DNA from: Parasporobacterium sp.
Lineage (GTDB): Bacteria; Bacillota; Clostridia; Lachnospirales; Lachnospiraceae
Direction of reading: 5' to 3'
Length of the DNA stretch: 64,000 nt
Assembly: GCA_017459985.1 (NCBI GenBank)
Contig: JAFUBX010000120.1
Span: forward strand, 22,776 to 86,775
Position numbers and translations under genes: made by a program. The notes under the pieces were generated by a model. The model saw nothing but the letters and a program-made list of their open reading frames with translations, was not told the origin of the DNA and did not search any database. The number at the start of each line of letters is the position of its first letter. Position 1 is the first letter of the stretch. Below are positions 1-8,128 of the stretch, piece by piece.

Positions 1-1
1 G

Positions 2-1135
2 GGCGTTGTTCTGACCACTGCCGAGATGGAAGCCATGGACCGGCTCTCAACCATTACGGTGGGGGAGGACAATATCCTGGAGGGCGACATGGAAGAAGCT
101 TTGTACCGGGGCACTGTCCGGATCATCCGGGAACTACCGGTAAAACCCAGAGCCATGCTGATCTATACCAGTTGCATTCATCATTTCATGGCAGTGAATT
201 ATAAGCGGATCTACCGGCTTCTGGAAAAGGAATATCCGGAGATCGATTTTATCGACTGTTATATGGATCCGATCATGCGCAGGACAGCGCCGGCGGTTCC
301 GTCCCTCTGGAGGCAGATCCACCGGCTGCTGACTCCCTCCGAAAAGAACACCCGGCAGGTCAATTTGGTGGGAAACTGTTTCCCCTATGGTCCCTACAGC
401 GATCTGAACTATTTGCTGGAACGGGAAGGAATCCGGGTCATGGATCTGAATACCTGCAGAAGCTATGAGGAGTTTCTTCAGATGTCCCGCTCCGTGATGA
501 ATTTTGTCTTCCATAAGACAGGAATCCCGGCGGTGAAGGATATGAAGGTTCGTCTCGGGCAGGACTGGATGCTGGCAAGACCCGGATATAATTATGATGA
601 GATCGATGCGGATCTTGCGCAGGCTGCCTCCCTGCTGGAGATCCCTCCGTTTACCCGGGAGGAGATCGAAGAGGAGAGAAGACGGACCGATCAGTCCGCA
701 GCCGAGGCTCTGGAAGTCCTGCGAAAGACTCCTGTGTCGCTGGATTATACAGCTGTTGACCGGCCGCTGGAGCTGTGTCTGTATCTGGACAAACAGGGAT
801 TTCGTGTGGAATCGGTCTTTATCGATGTGTTTACCGAATCGGAAGAGATTTTTCAGGAACTGAAGAAACGGCTTCCGGATCTGAAGATTTACCAGTCCCT
901 GGGATGGAATATCCGGCAGATGAAACGGGGACATGAAGGAAAGGTTGTCTCGATCGGTCAGAAAAGCGCGTATTTCAATGATACGGACTATTTTGTAAAT
1001 ATCGTGGAAAATGACGGGATGTACGGGTACCGCGGGATCCGCAGACTGATGGAGCTTTTGAAGGAGGCGGCTCTCAGCCGGAAACCCATGAAGGAACTGG
1101 TGCAGATCAAAGGATGGGGGTGCAGCTGCGGATGA
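2..1135 (+). CDS. Nitrogenase component-1-like oxidoreductase subunit (5' partial)
   Basis: Resembles the NifD/NifK/NifE-type component-1 family, proteins that bind metal clusters and accept electrons from a NifH-like ATPase. The reading frame is open to the left edge: codons before the first ATG (base 26) read as family-like sequence (VVLTTAEMEAMDRL), so the true start and the N-terminal domain lie outside the window. The visible part has TSC (Cys50 counted from base 26), which sits where the third P-cluster cysteine of component 1 usually falls, and ends in a cysteine-rich tail, GWGCSCG. The next gene overlaps its stop as ATGA and encodes a second component-1-like protein, so the two probably form a heteromer. 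It is too divergent to call a true nitrogenase. Substrate unknown; a NifH-like partner would be expected just upstream. Confidence 0.75.
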   Translation, partial: GVVLTTAEMEAMDRLSTITVGEDNILEGDMEEALYRGTVRIIRELPVKPRAMLIYTSCIHHFMAVNYKRIYRLLEKEYPEIDFIDCYMDPIMRRTAPAVPSLWRQIHRLLTPSEKNTRQVNLVGNCFPYGPYSDLNYLLEREGIRVMDLNTCRSYEEFLQMSRSVMNFVFHKTGIPAVKDMKVRLGQDWMLARPGYNYDEIDADLAQAASLLEIPPFTREEIEEERRRTDQSAAEALEVLRKTPVSLDYTAVDRPLELCLYLDKQGFRVESVFIDVFTESEEIFQELKKRLPDLKIYQSLGWNIRQMKRGHEGKVVSIGQKSAYFNDTDYFVNIVENDGMYGYRGIRRLMELLKEAALSRKPMKELVQIKGWGCSCG

Positions 1136-2304
1136 AAAAGGATTATCAGACCCATGTATTTACATCTACCTACACAGCCGATGTCTCCGGCGTCTGTTCC
1201 GCCATGTATGAGCTGGGAGGAATGTCGGTTCTGCACGACCCCTCCGGCTGCAATTCCACTTATTCCACCCATGATGAGCCGAGATGGTATGATTCGGACA
1301 GTCTGATGTTTGTATCCGGACTGGATGAGATCACGGCAGTCATGGGAGATGATTCGGTGCTGATCCGGGATGTGGTAAAGGCGGTGGAGGATCTTCATCC
1401 GCGGTTTATTACCCTTTGTGGAGCTTCCATCCCGCATATCATTGCTTTCGATTACCGGGGCGTGGCGTATCTGATTGAAAAGGAATGTCACATTCCGGTT
1501 CTTCCGGTGCCGACAGATGGACTGAAATCCTACGTAAGCGGCGTGGATCTGGCCTTCCGGGCCTTTGTGGAACGGTTCTGTGATCCCCTGGAATATCAGG
1601 AAGATTTCCGTGACCGGATCAACCTGCTGGGAGTGACTCCGCTGGATTTTTCTGTCAATCAGAATGTTGCCATGATGAGAAAGACCTTTGAGGATGCCGG
1701 ATTTATCATCAACTGCTGCATGGCCATGGGGGATTCCTTTGAACAGATGACCCATGCCTATCGTGCGGGATGCAATGTGGTTGTTTCCTCTGCGGGACGG
1801 AAAACCGCCAGGTTCATGAACCGGACGGCAGGGATGCCCTATGTGGAGGGACTTCCGGTGGGTCCGCAGATTGCTTCGGCACTGATCTCTATGATCCGGG
1901 AAACCATCAGGGACCGGAAGGTCCGCAGAATCGAAGCAGATGCGGCGATGGATTCCGCAGAACTTTCACGGACCGGAGGGATCCTGGTGATCGGAGAAGA
2001 GATCTTCGCGAAATCCCTGACAGCTGCTGTGAACGGATTACCGCCAAAGCAGCGGGACGAAGCAGCGGCATATGCAATGTGGCCGGATCCGGAGGAGGGG
2101 ATTGCAGAGGAAGATCTGATTCCGGCGGTCCGAAAGGCGAAGATTGTTATTGCGGATCCATTGTACAAAGTGGTCTGCAGGGAAGGAGCGCCGGAACGGT
2201 TTATCGCTTTTCCCCATGAAGCTTACTCCGGGCGGATCTTCCGGAAGGAGATCCCTGTCTTTGCAGGGACAGAGTTTTCTGCAGCATCTATGCTGAACCG
2301 CTGA
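1132..2304 (+). CDS. Second nitrogenase component-1-like oxidoreductase subunit
   Basis: Second component-1-like protein, 390 residues when started at the ATG overlapping the upstream stop (ATGA at 1132); an in-frame ATG at 1114 would add six residues. Three cysteines are spaced as in the P-cluster region of component-1 proteins: Cys22 (SGVCSAM), Cys40 (PSGCNST) and Cys96 (TLCGAS). Length is short compared with NifD/NifK (about 480-520 residues), as in reduced nitrogenase-like groups. Tight coupling with the preceding gene suggests a two-subunit catalytic or scaffold complex. The following ABC importer of the iron-chelate class is probably in the same operon, so a link to metal or corrinoid uptake is an inference. 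Not assignable to NifEN, BchNB, CfbD or methylthio-alkane reductase by eye. Confidence 0.75.
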   Translation: MKKDYQTHVFTSTYTADVSGVCSAMYELGGMSVLHDPSGCNSTYSTHDEPRWYDSDSLMFVSGLDEITAVMGDDSVLIRDVVKAVEDLHPRFITLCGASIPHIIAFDYRGVAYLIEKECHIPVLPVPTDGLKSYVSGVDLAFRAFVERFCDPLEYQEDFRDRINLLGVTPLDFSVNQNVAMMRKTFEDAGFIINCCMAMGDSFEQMTHAYRAGCNVVVSSAGRKTARFMNRTAGMPYVEGLPVGPQIASALISMIRETIRDRKVRRIEADAAMDSAELSRTGGILVIGEEIFAKSLTAAVNGLPPKQRDEAAAYAMWPDPEEGIAEEDLIPAVRKAKIVIADPLYKVVCREGAPERFIAFPHEAYSGRIFRKEIPVFAGTEFSAASMLNR

Positions 2305-2348
2305 TCGGAAAGAGCAGCGATACAGTTAGATATAAATTATTTTACTGA

Positions 2349-2373
2349 CCCTCAGGACCTTACGGATCCGAGG
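2349..2373 (+). promoter_or_regulatory. Imperfect hairpin upstream of the binding-protein gene
   Basis: In the 87-base gap between the nitrogenase-like gene and the binding-protein gene, CCCTC at the left pairs with GAGGG at the right, with a partly paired middle and a TTAC loop. It sits about 8 bases before the GAAAGGAG ribosome binding site. It could separate expression of the enzyme genes from the transporter genes or stabilise the downstream transcript. No T-tract follows, so it is not a normal terminator. Confidence 0.3.
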
Positions 2374-2391
2374 GGGAAGAAAGGAGTTTTT

Positions 2392-3525
2392 ATGAATAAG
2401 ACAATGAAACAGAAGATACGGATCTGGATCACGCTGCTGTGTGCGATCTGTCTGATGGCGGGACTGGCCGTTCCGGCCATGGCGGAGGAAGCTGCCGGGA
2501 AATCCTTTGTGACGGTTACAGACCATGCGGACCGTACGGTGACGGTTCCGGTGAATCCGGAGCGTGTGGCGGTTCTGGATATTCTGCCGCTGCCATCGGT
2601 ACTGACGGTATTCCTGGGATCCGCCCAGAGCATCCTTGCCATGCAGCCGGCCAGCATGAATGCGGCAAAAAACGGGATCCTTTCGGAACTTTTTCCCGAG
2701 ATCCTGAATGTCAGCACCGACATTATGAACGGCGATGATGTCAGCGTGGAAGCGCTTATGGCACTGGATCCGCAGATCGTTTTTTATAATGCGGGCAACA
2801 AAACACTGTGTGAACGTCTGGAAAATGCGGGACTGACGGCGGTCGGCGTTTCCCCGACAAAATGGAACTATGACTGTATTGTCACCTATGATCAGTGGAT
2901 CGATCTGCTCAGTCAGATCTATCCGGATGTGGCGATCAATACGGAAGTGTCTGAATTCAGCACTTCCATGTATGACAGAATACAGGAACGGGTTTCCGGT
3001 CTTGAAGAATCGGAACGCAAAAACGTTCTGTTCCTGTTCCAGTATGATGAGAATACCATGATCACCTCCGGATCCAGTTTCTTCGGACAATGGTGGTGTG
3101 ACGCTTCCGGAGCCTTAAATGCGGCAAATTCTGTGGAGGCGGACAATTCCAATGCCGCGATCACCATGGAGCAGGTCTATGAATGGAACCCGGATGTGAT
3201 CGTGATCACGAATTTTACAAAGACCCAGCCGGAAGATCTTCTGAACAACGCCATCGGTGACGATGACTGGAGCAGTGTAAAGGCGGTTGTGAACGGGGAA
3301 GTCTACAAGATGCCACTGGGAACCTACCGGACTTATACCCCCGGGGTCGATACGCCGATGACTCTGGAATGGCTGGCGGGCCTTCTGTATCCGGACCTGT
3401 TTCCGGAGTTTGATCTCGCGGAAGATGTCAGATCCTACTATCAGGATCTGTATAGCGTGGAACTGACGGATGAGCAGATCGAAGCGATGTATCATCCTTC
3501 CAGCGCCGCGGGAAGCTGGAAATAA
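2392..3525 (+). CDS. ABC transporter substrate-binding protein, iron-chelate/corrinoid type
   Basis: Solute-binding protein of the FepB/BtuF class, 377 residues. Residues 1-31 form a signal peptide: basic start (MNKTMKQKIR), hydrophobic core and a type I signal peptidase site at AMA/EE. No lipobox cysteine is seen, which is unusual for a Gram-positive binding protein, since most are lipoproteins. The opening domain has the family pattern VTDHADRTVTVPVNPERVAVLD. Strong ribosome binding site GAAAGGAG. Followed 2 bases later by a FecCD permease and then an ATPase, completing an importer. The ligand could be a siderophore, haem, cobamide or another metal chelate; sequence alone does not decide. 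Confidence 0.85.
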   Translation: MNKTMKQKIRIWITLLCAICLMAGLAVPAMAEEAAGKSFVTVTDHADRTVTVPVNPERVAVLDILPLPSVLTVFLGSAQSILAMQPASMNAAKNGILSELFPEILNVSTDIMNGDDVSVEALMALDPQIVFYNAGNKTLCERLENAGLTAVGVSPTKWNYDCIVTYDQWIDLLSQIYPDVAINTEVSEFSTSMYDRIQERVSGLEESERKNVLFLFQYDENTMITSGSSFFGQWWCDASGALNAANSVEADNSNAAITMEQVYEWNPDVIVITNFTKTQPEDLLNNAIGDDDWSSVKAVVNGEVYKMPLGTYRTYTPGVDTPMTLEWLAGLLYPDLFPEFDLAEDVRSYYQDLYSVELTDEQIEAMYHPSSAAGSWK

Positions 3526-3527
3526 AT

Positions 3528-4541
3528 ATGAACGTAAGGCGCAGATTTTTCATCTGGATCCTGGTGATGGCGGGAGCGATCCTGGTGTGCTCCGTTGCCG
3601 CGTTGTGTCTCGGGCAGTTCCGCATCAGTCTGTCCGCAGTCATTCAGGAACTGTTTGGGCCCGGACCGGAGGGCGTGAAGGACAATGTCCATACGGTATT
3701 GTTCAACATCCGCATTCCCCGCATTCTCATGGCGCTGGCCGCAGGTGCGGGGCTGGCGTCTTCCGGTGCTGCGTTTCAGAGTCTGTTCGCCAATCCCCTG
3801 GCAACGCCTGATACTTTGGGGGTTGCCAACGGGGCTTCTTTTGGTGCTTCCCTCGGGATCCTCCTGGGGGGAGGATCTGTCACCGTACAGCTTCTGGCCC
3901 TGATCTTCGGTGCCTGCGCAGTGCTTCTGGTATTTCTGGTGACCCGGAGAATGGGTCAGCGGCAGGGATCAGTGCTGATGATTGTCCTTGCGGGGCTGGT
4001 GATCAGCTCCCTGTTCTCAGCCCTGGTCTCTCTGGTGAAATATATTGCAGATCCCCAGGATGTTCTGCCGGTCATCACGTTCTGGCTGCTGGGAAGGTTT
4101 TCTGGGATTACAAAAGCCTCCATGCTGTTCGGGATTCCATTGATCCTGCTGGGAACGTTGATCGTCTTTTTCCTGCGGTTCCGGCTGAATGTCCTGTCCC
4201 TTTCAGAGGACGAGGCCCGGTCCCTGGGCGTAAATCTGAAACTGATCCGGATCCTGGTGATCGCAGCTGCCTCCATGACGACAGCATCGGTGGTATCTGT
4301 CTGCGGCGTGATCGGATGGGTGGGACTTCTGATCCCGCATATCTCCCGGATGCTGTTCGGAAATGACAACCGGTATGTGGTGCCGTCTTCGATCCTTTCG
4401 GGCGCCTTGTTTATGGTGATCGTAGACACCCTTGCCCGGTGCGTGACCGCTTCCGAGATCCCGGTTTCCATTGTGACGGCGATCATCGGGGCTCCGGTGT
4501 TTATTTTGCTTCTACGGAAGACGGGAGGGATCCATCTATGA
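3528..4541 (+). CDS. FecCD-family ABC transporter permease
   Basis: Membrane-spanning permease of the BtuC/FecCD/FhuB family, 337 residues with about nine or ten hydrophobic segments across the whole length. It carries the family block near residues 80-110 (GAAFQSLFANPLATPDTLG followed by GASFGA) and the cytoplasmic coupling region near GVIGWVGLLIPHISRML. Starts 2 bases after the binding-protein stop and overlaps the ATPase gene by ATGA. It would form a homodimeric channel for the ligand delivered by the preceding binding protein. Family call is firm; the substrate is not known. Confidence 0.92.
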   Translation: MNVRRRFFIWILVMAGAILVCSVAALCLGQFRISLSAVIQELFGPGPEGVKDNVHTVLFNIRIPRILMALAAGAGLASSGAAFQSLFANPLATPDTLGVANGASFGASLGILLGGGSVTVQLLALIFGACAVLLVFLVTRRMGQRQGSVLMIVLAGLVISSLFSALVSLVKYIADPQDVLPVITFWLLGRFSGITKASMLFGIPLILLGTLIVFFLRFRLNVLSLSEDEARSLGVNLKLIRILVIAAASMTTASVVSVCGVIGWVGLLIPHISRMLFGNDNRYVVPSSILSGALFMVIVDTLARCVTASEIPVSIVTAIIGAPVFILLLRKTGGIHL

Positions 4542-5332
4542 GTCTGGAAGTCAATTCAGGAACCTTCTCCTATCAGAAAGGGCATCCGGTTCTGATGGAT
4601 GTCAGCTTCAGCGCAGAACCGGGAGAAGTGGTGGCGATCCTGGGACCGAACGGAGCCGGCAAGACCACATTGCTGAAATGCATGCTGGGATTTCTGCCCT
4701 GGGAAAAGGGATATACCAGTATCAACGGAAAAAAGCTGAAGGACTGGAAACGCAGTGATCTCTGGAAACATATTTCCTATGTTCCCCAGGCCAGAGAACC
4801 GGCTTTCTCCTACCGGACGGAAGATATGGTCCTTCTGGGACGGAGTCCCTATCTCGGCAATTTTGCCTCCCCCGGGAAGAAGGATCTGGAGATCGCCATG
4901 CGGGCGATGGAACTCGCCGGTATTTCCCATCTGAAAGGGAAAAGCTGTTCCCAGATCAGCGGAGGTGAGTTGCAGCTGGTGCTGATTGCCAGAGCCCTTG
5001 CGTCGGAACCGGGACTGATGGTCCTGGATGAACCGGAATCCGGGCTGGATTTCCGGAATCAACTGGTGGTTCTGGAGCTTTTGAAACGTTTGAGTCAGGA
5101 GGAAGGGCTTACGATTATTATCAATACCCATTATCCGGATCATGCGCTGCGGATCGCGGATCATTCCTTCCTTTTGTATGGCAGCAATATGCATTTATTC
5201 GGTAAGACGGAATACATTCTGACCTCGGATCATATGCAGTCCGCTTTTAAAGTGGATATCGCAGTTCAGAAGGAAGTGATCGAAGGACAGGAATATCCGA
5301 CGGTGATCCCGCTGAGACTGCTGGAAAAATAA
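4538..5332 (+). CDS. ABC transporter ATP-binding protein (iron-chelate/cobalamin class)
   Basis: ATPase subunit of the importer, 264 residues from the ATG at 4538; a longer frame is open upstream but lies inside the permease gene. Walker A GPNGAGKT at residues 36-43, Q-loop region (YVPQ), signature ISGGELQ near 141-147, Walker B LMVLDEPESGLD near 160-170, and a switch histidine in NTHYPDH. The start codon overlaps the permease stop (ATGA), so the two are translationally coupled. Powers import of the same ligand. Last gene of the visible nitrogenase-like/ABC operon. Confidence 0.92.
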   Translation: MSLEVNSGTFSYQKGHPVLMDVSFSAEPGEVVAILGPNGAGKTTLLKCMLGFLPWEKGYTSINGKKLKDWKRSDLWKHISYVPQAREPAFSYRTEDMVLLGRSPYLGNFASPGKKDLEIAMRAMELAGISHLKGKSCSQISGGELQLVLIARALASEPGLMVLDEPESGLDFRNQLVVLELLKRLSQEEGLTIIINTHYPDHALRIADHSFLLYGSNMHLFGKTEYILTSDHMQSAFKVDIAVQKEVIEGQEYPTVIPLRLLEK

Positions 5333-5367
5333 TCGCAGAAATGGCGGGCCCCTCATCCGGATATATA

Positions 5368-5420
5368 GTTAACGCAGATGGCGCCGAATACGCAAGTCTC
5401 AGTTCGGCCCGGCTGAAAGA
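5368..5420 (+). promoter_or_regulatory. Possible structured leader before the TM1266-like gene
   Basis: The 102-base gap after the ABC ATPase contains a perfect 6-base stem, GCCGAA pairing with TTCGGC around a 14-base loop, followed by an A/G-rich stretch and GAGAGG, the ribosome binding site. I compared it by eye with common riboswitch cores (SAM, c-di-GMP, glycine, cobalamin, THF, moco) and matched none. May simply be a mRNA hairpin. Confidence 0.25.
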
Positions 5421-5434
5421 AAGAGAGGTAGCAT

Positions 5435-5689
5435 ATGGAAGAGCAAAGCACCCGGCTGGCGGTGATTGCAATTGTTGTTGAGGATACGGAGAACGCAGTC
5501 TCGATCAATTCGCTTCTGCATGAATACGGATCCTATATCATTGGGCGCATGGGAGTTCCTTATCCTGCCAAAAATATTTCTCTGATCAGTGTCGCGATCG
5601 TAGCGCCTTCTGATACGATTTCCGCATTGACCGGAAAACTGGGAAAGATCAAAGGCGTAACGGTAAAAACGGCTTATTCCAAGGTGTAA
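5435..5689 (+). CDS. TM1266-family ACT-like putative regulator
   Basis: Small 84-residue protein of a single ACT/NikR-C-like fold. It matches the family annotated as putative iron-only hydrogenase system regulator (TM1266 type): features include RLAVIAIVVED, SINSLLHEYGSYIIGRMGVPY and the end block SALTGKLGKIKGVTVKTAYSK. In other clostridia this family often sits beside FeFe-hydrogenase maturation genes (hydE, hydF, hydG); none is visible here. Ribosome binding site GAGAGG. It is followed 7 bases later by a PfkB kinase and sits just after the nitrogenase-like/ABC genes, so a role in sensing metal or redox state is an inference only. Confidence 0.75.
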   Translation: MEEQSTRLAVIAIVVEDTENAVSINSLLHEYGSYIIGRMGVPYPAKNISLISVAIVAPSDTISALTGKLGKIKGVTVKTAYSKV

Positions 5690-5696
5690 ATCGGAT

Positions 5697-6626
5697 ATGA
5701 ACTGGCTGAACAGATTGAAAAAAAATAAGAAGATCGTCGTGATCGGAACGGTGTTTCTGGATATTAAGGGGTATCCGGAACCACCGTTTGAACCTACCGG
5801 ACGGAATATCGGAAGAATCGAATACCGGTATGGCGGAGTTGCCCGCAATGTCGCAGCGGATCTGGCGGAAATGGGACTTCATCCCCTGTTTGTCAGTATG
5901 ACAGATCCCAAAGGACAGGGAGAAGAGATCGCAGCGGATCTGGAACGCAAGGGAGTCGATCTTCAGTATCTGCTCCGGCAGGAGGACAGCATCGGAACCT
6001 GGATGGTGATCCTGGATCCGGAGGGAGAGGTTTGCGCCAATCTGTCAAAACGGCAGAATCTGGAACCTTTATGCAGTCTTCTTCTGGAGAAGGGGAAGGA
6101 GATCTTTCGGGATGCGGATGGGATCCTTCTGGAAATGGATGTGGATGAAAATCTGGCGGAGATGGTATTTTCTCTCGCAAAAGCCGCCCATACCAGAGTC
6201 TATGGTGTGATCTCCAATATTCACGTTGCGATGGAACGGATGCGGCATCTGGTGAAAACAGACTGTTTTGTGTGCAACCGGTCTGAGGCGGGAACATTAT
6301 TTGGAATTTCTACGGAACAGATGACTTCCGGGGAACTTCTGGAGCTGCTGGACAGGGAACGCCGCAGGATCGGAATGAATCAGATGATCGTGACGATGGA
6401 TAAGGATGGGGCCGTGTATTCGTCGGACCGGGAATCCGGATATTGTCCCGCGCAGCCGGTGAAACTCGTGGATTCCACCGGCGCCGGAGATTCTTTCTTC
6501 GCCGGAGTGTCCGCCGGTCTGATCAGCGGATTCTCCCTGTCAGAGGCGTGTCAGTTTGGAAGCCTGATCGCTGCTTCCGTGATCACTTCCACAGAAAATG
6601 TGTACTGTCGAAACGGCAGGGACTGA
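5697..6626 (+). CDS. PfkB-family carbohydrate or nucleoside kinase
   Basis: Ribokinase-like small-molecule kinase, 309 residues, the usual size for the family. N-terminal substrate region includes GGVARNVAADLAEMG near residues 42-56, and the C-terminal signature is DSTGAGDSFFAGVSAGL at about 257-273, with the catalytic Asp in AGD. The overall look (short beta lid, TGNIGRIEYRYGG-like substrate loop) is closest to pseudouridine kinase-type members, but ribokinase or adenosine kinase activity cannot be excluded. Seven bases after the TM1266-like gene, so probably co-transcribed. Its stop lies inside a small hairpin at 6616-6643 that faces the convergent gene. Confidence 0.8.
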   Translation: MNWLNRLKKNKKIVVIGTVFLDIKGYPEPPFEPTGRNIGRIEYRYGGVARNVAADLAEMGLHPLFVSMTDPKGQGEEIAADLERKGVDLQYLLRQEDSIGTWMVILDPEGEVCANLSKRQNLEPLCSLLLEKGKEIFRDADGILLEMDVDENLAEMVFSLAKAAHTRVYGVISNIHVAMERMRHLVKTDCFVCNRSEAGTLFGISTEQMTSGELLELLDRERRRIGMNQMIVTMDKDGAVYSSDRESGYCPAQPVKLVDSTGAGDSFFAGVSAGLISGFSLSEACQFGSLIAASVITSTENVYCRNGRD

Positions 6627-6676
6627 AGCATTGTCGTTCCTGCCCTGACCTGCTTCCGGACTCAGATTCAGCATTA

Positions 6677-6746
6677 TATTCGGGTCGGCTGCCGGCTCAG
6701 ATCTTGTGATGTATTCGGGTCGGCTGCCGGCTCAGATCTGGTGCCG
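6677..6746. repeat. 35-base direct duplication at the 3' end of the DUF6472-like gene
   Basis: Two copies of a 28-base identical core, starting at 6677 and 6712 (period 35), contain TCGGCTGCCGGCTCAGATCT. The second copy includes the stop codon of the minus-strand cysteine protein gene and its last codons (Gln-Ile-stop), so the first copy is a duplicated gene end lying beyond the stop. Looks like recent slippage or unequal exchange. Confidence 0.8.
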
Positions 6747-6905
6747 GACTGTATCATACTCGTCCCCGTTTCGCCAGAACGGGCATTGTCTGTAATGCCC
6801 GGACAGAAGTTTTGCGGTGTCATCTTCATCCATATCGGCATCACAGACATACTCGTCGTAATCTTCATCATAAATGTAATAGGCGCAGGACTCACACTGA
6901 TTCAT
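6732..6905 (-). CDS. Small cysteine-containing protein, DUF6472-like
   Basis: A 57-residue frame read from ATG at 6905 down to TGA at 6732. Four cysteines are placed as CxxC (Cys4, Cys7), Cys21 and Cys41, suggesting a small metal-binding (zinc ribbon-like) fold; the rest is acidic and rich in Tyr and Asp (IYDEDYDEYVCDADMDEDD). It resembles the short Lachnospiraceae family DUF6472 as I remember it, which shows the same MN-CESCA start and a CPFWR-GDEY end. Its ATG overlaps the stop codon of the PIN/NYN gene (ATGA at 6902-6905), so the pair is translationally coupled. Function unknown. Confidence 0.75.
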   Translation of the reverse strand: MNQCESCAYYIYDEDYDEYVCDADMDEDDTAKLLSGHYRQCPFWRNGDEYDTVRHQI

Positions 6906-8128
6906 GACTGAAAATCCCGAAAGATATCTTTGATCAGGTTGTATACTTCGCCGCCTTTGCTGCTGCCGAAGGTCTTCACCAGAAGATTGTTCAGCGCCAG
7001 TTTGTCATAACTGTTAATGATTGCTTTGTAAATCGAAGAGTAGTAGGCGGAAGGAATGTTTTTTCCTTTTAATGCGGTACGGACTCTCTTCCGGTAAGCC
7101 TCCGGAAGAGTATCGGGCTTAAGGATCACGGATACTTCTTCCTGCCGTTCATCTTCCGGATCCGGACCGGCAGCCGGTCTGGACTCAGGATCCTTCGCAG
7201 AATCTTCCTGCCTTGCCTTCTCATTCCCGAGCTGTTCCTGCTTTGTCTGTTCCTGCTTTCCCTGCTCCGGATTTACTTGTTCCGGCTTCCCTTGCTCCTG
7301 TTTCCGGGAATTATTCTTCCTGGAACGGGACCGATTATTGGAAGAGCGGGAGGGCTGCGGAGTATCTGCCGGAATCTCCATGATTTCCTGCGGAAGTGAT
7401 TCTTCAGCAGTCATTGATTCTGCTTCTGCTGCAGTTGCTCCTGCGGCTGCTGTATCAGCCTCTGCGTTTACTTCTGCCTTTTCGACTGATTCTGATTCAG
7501 TCCATTCCGGAATGTTTTGTTCATCTGCAGTCAGTTCGGATGACATCAGTTCAGAAGAGGATTGTGCTGCTGCGGTCTGATCCGGAACCAATGTATTTTC
7601 TGTATTTTCCGATCCGGTTTTTTCAGATGCATTGGAAAGTCCGCCGCCCCGGTCCGTTAAATATAATTCCACAACATTTGGTTTCGTGACCTGTGTTCCC
7701 TGACGGAATGTGACCTGTGCCGGCGGTGTCTTATGAGCCGGATTCTGTCCCGTGGATTTGCCAAGACTGCGGTTGTATCCGATTGCCGGCTGTCTCAATA
7801 CCGTAATCCCGTGATCCTTCCAGTAATCGATGGCACTGTCATATCCGGTATCTTTGCTGATAATGTAAAACGGACCTTCCATTCCGGCTCCGATGATATA
7901 TCCCAGATGGGTCACAAGCTGGAAATCCAGATAGTTTTTTGCAGACCGGCGCAGTTTGATGTATTTGACCTTCGCCAAAGACTTCATGATATTGACATGG
8001 GTATCAAAGGACATGTGCTCAGATTTCTCGCTGTAGAAAATGCAGAGTTCATCCTTTTCCGTAAGAGCTGTGACTCCGTTGATTCCGGAGTCATGGACAT
8101 TTTCAAAATCCAATAAATAAATCGCCAT
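6902..8128 (-). CDS. PIN/NYN-like domain protein with long repetitive linker
   Basis: 408 residues. Residues 1-125 look like a PIN-like (NYN) nuclease domain: LLDFENVHDSG gives the first acidic motif (Asp7, Asn10), and SKDTGYDSAIDYW near residue 95 gives the second. The middle (about 150-330) is low complexity: Ala/Glu/Ser-rich, then repeats of the type KQEQGKPEQ. Residues 330-408 form a second folded domain (PEAYRKRVRTALKGKNIPSAYYSSIYKAI and onward) with no family I can name. Ribosome binding site AGGAGG 8 bases before ATG. Coupled to a small cysteine protein downstream. Likely an RNA-directed nuclease or RNA-binding regulator, but activity is unproven. Confidence 0.7.
   Translation of the reverse strand: MAIYLLDFENVHDSGINGVTALTEKDELCIFYSEKSEHMSFDTHVNIMKSLAKVKYIKLRRSAKNYLDFQLVTHLGYIIGAGMEGPFYIISKDTGYDSAIDYWKDHGITVLRQPAIGYNRSLGKSTGQNPAHKTPPAQVTFRQGTQVTKPNVVELYLTDRGGGLSNASEKTGSENTENTLVPDQTAAAQSSSELMSSELTADEQNIPEWTESESVEKAEVNAEADTAAAGATAAEAESMTAEESLPQEIMEIPADTPQPSRSSNNRSRSRKNNSRKQEQGKPEQVNPEQGKQEQTKQEQLGNEKARQEDSAKDPESRPAAGPDPEDERQEEVSVILKPDTLPEAYRKRVRTALKGKNIPSAYYSSIYKAIINSYDKLALNNLLVKTFGSSKGGEVYNLIKDIFRDFQS

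Noticed and set aside
134-934. Long minus-strand frames under the nitrogenase-like and many other genes
   Set aside because: They are shadows: frames of moderate GC genes with no start context or domain, opposite firmly identified genes.
1-5332. True nitrogen-fixation (nif) cluster
   Set aside because: The proteins are too short, and no nifH, nifB or accessory nif gene is in view; only a nitrogenase-like call is supported.
5333-5434. Possible riboswitch before the TM1266-like gene
   Set aside because: A short stem is present but no core matches the riboswitch classes I could compare by eye; kept only as a weak regulatory feature.
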